64,000 nucleotides of DNA from Siphlonurus alternatus (lineage: Eukaryota; Arthropoda; Insecta; Ephemeroptera; Siphlonuridae). The position numbers and the translations under genes were made by a program. Shown piece by piece: positions 62,641 through 64,000 of the stretch. Below the pieces are notes generated by a model, which was not told the DNA's origin, did not search any database, and worked only from the letters and a program-made list of their open reading frames with translations. Position 1 is the first letter of the stretch, and every line of letters starts with the position of its first letter. The DNA is taken from positions 43,254,646 to 43,318,645 of the forward strand of contig OX463778.1 in NCBI GenBank assembly GCA_949825025.1. Direction: 5' to 3'.

Positions 62641-64000
62641 TAATTATTGTAATCTGCATAATTATAATATACCCTAACCATAGCTAGAATATGCAGCGTG
62701 TTTAAATAATAATTTGTACTTTTTGAGGGACTCCAGAACGAAATATGTAGTCAGCAAATGCGAACTGACGCTTTAATGGTTCAAGAATTAATAAATTCAT
62801 TAATTCGTTCTAAGAATCATATTATAATGATATTAGATAGGTGATTAGGTTTCCTTTTATTTCAAGACTTTTAAACTTACGAACCAAAATTAAATTACTA
62901 GACTTGATATGACCTCTTTTGGATACTATAGGAATTATTTGAGTTTCATTAATAAAAACTTGCGCCACTATTTGTGCCATCTGCTGTTCAATTTAGCAAG
63001 CTATTGTGGCTAAGATCGTGTCGGACTGGCGGAACTGTTTCAAACAGTTTGCAAGTTTACAAGTCTGAGGCAGATGAGATTATAAGTCTGAGCTGACACA
63101 AAATTATTCTAATTTGCTATCGTTTAGAAGATTTTTGTGGCATCTCGGGTACAAAAAAGACATCCTGAACTTATAGCAAGTTTATAGTTTTCAAAAGACT
63201 GCATGGAGTTCGCAGTTCTCATATATATGTGTATATATATATTATGGTTGATTGATTTTTTTTTATTTCACTCGCTTTTTGCTAAATAATAAATTATAAT
63301 TTAAAGCAATTAAGCAAAAGATGACAATGTAATTTAATAATAAGAATAGTTGCCAGTGCTGTAACGACGACAAAAAATCGAAGAGTCCTTTCCTTCTTTT
63401 TAATTCTTGAGAATCGAAAGGCCGGGGAGGGGGAATGTATTAATTGGGCAATTAATGGGCATGCACAATGTACTAGCTATTTATTGTTGGAAGACTATTT
63501 TTTTCTTGGCAAGGATAAGAGTAAATATTTCCTTTCCACTCAGTACACATAATAATAATTATGTAGTGAAATATTTCTGTCATGTTTCTTTTCCAGATGA
63601 AACAAAATTTTCATTCCTCTTCTCGAGCTTTAGCTCATTGAGGTATAAATGTTTTTTTTTGTATAATGAAATGTATCATGTTTATTTAAAATGAAATAAA
63701 AAAATAATAATAATAATAATAATAATATATTGCATCGTATACGTAACTTCATCTTTTGATCACAATTAATTATCAGATGATTGTAATTGGGATAAATATT
63801 ATTTACTATTGTTTATTTAGAATGTTGAGAAAGAAATAGAATAAGCATCTAATTGTTACCAAGGTTGTTCTTTGCTGCACAGTATTTGTACGCCCCACAC
63901 TCCTTGGCATAGAAAATTTCTGTCACTATATATTAATTATAACCTAGCGCGACAATAGAGTATTGTCCTCAAATTTTTTTATTGCAGAAATGAGTAGAGG
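62641..64000. other. AT-rich stretch to the window end
   Basis: Average-composition patch at 62980-63210 with the spaced palindrome AACTGTTTCAAACAGTT (63033-63049). An (AAT)n run lies at about 63703-63726. The 95-codon plus-strand frame at 63407-63694 has no ATG-linked domain content I recognise and is not called. Confidence 0.5.

Noticed and set aside
63488..63510. TGGAAGACTA resembles the 5' part of miR-7
   Set aside because: The match stops after ten bases and no complementary arm lies nearby.

Overview
This window looks like 64 kb of non-coding DNA from a eukaryote, most likely an arthropod and probably an insect, although no coding gene is present to fix the taxon. The evidence is a very AT-rich background, short GC-richer islets every 0.5-2 kb, long (CT)n and (TA)n microsatellites, a 200-N scaffold gap, miniature transposons, a tRNA-derived SINE and LINE-type 3' tails. 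I found no protein, rRNA, complete tRNA or recognisable microRNA gene. All open reading frames are short, and most are (CT)n runs read as Ser-Leu or Arg-Glu. Two weak first-exon candidates are listed at low confidence.

Layout. From 1 to 21 kb an AT-rich desert carries GC islets at about 0.8, 1.4, 2.0-2.6, 3.5-4.1, 4.6-4.9, 5.6-5.9, 6.7-7.9, 8.3-8.8, 9.6, 10.4, 11.4, 12.1, 13.4, 14.1, 14.9, 15.5, 16.2, 18.1, 19.0 and 20.0 kb. Two (CT)n and two (TA)n tracts and a small foldback element (17.4 kb) lie among them. The assembly gap is at 21.1-21.3 kb. From 22.4 to 24.3 kb there is a large islet pair with two (CT)n tracts and one (TA)n tract. From 25 to 43 kb lie two long foldback elements (28.1 and 33.8 kb), a candidate LINE tail (33.5 kb), the strongest CpG-rich islet (35.5-36.0 kb) and more microsatellites. 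From 43 to 64 kb there are a CpG-rich islet (43.4 kb), a 100-bp hairpin (45.1 kb), a SINE (46.8-47.1 kb), a TTAA-flanked foldback element (47.5 kb), a LINE tail (50.8 kb), another TTAA-flanked foldback element (58.9 kb) and a 650-bp non-autonomous hAT element with a perfect 8-bp target duplication (59.4-60.1 kb).

Interpretation. Islets rich in TAAT/ATTA, CTG/CAG and CpG inside an AT-rich desert would fit a regulatory desert or a very long intron near a developmental gene, but this is inference and needs comparative alignment. The best-supported biology is the set of miniature inverted-repeat elements. Three have TTAA at both ends. Two elements carry clustered TGACGTCA (CRE/ATF-type) sites, and one carries CTCF-like cores in both arms. 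Mobile elements may therefore be spreading regulatory motifs here.
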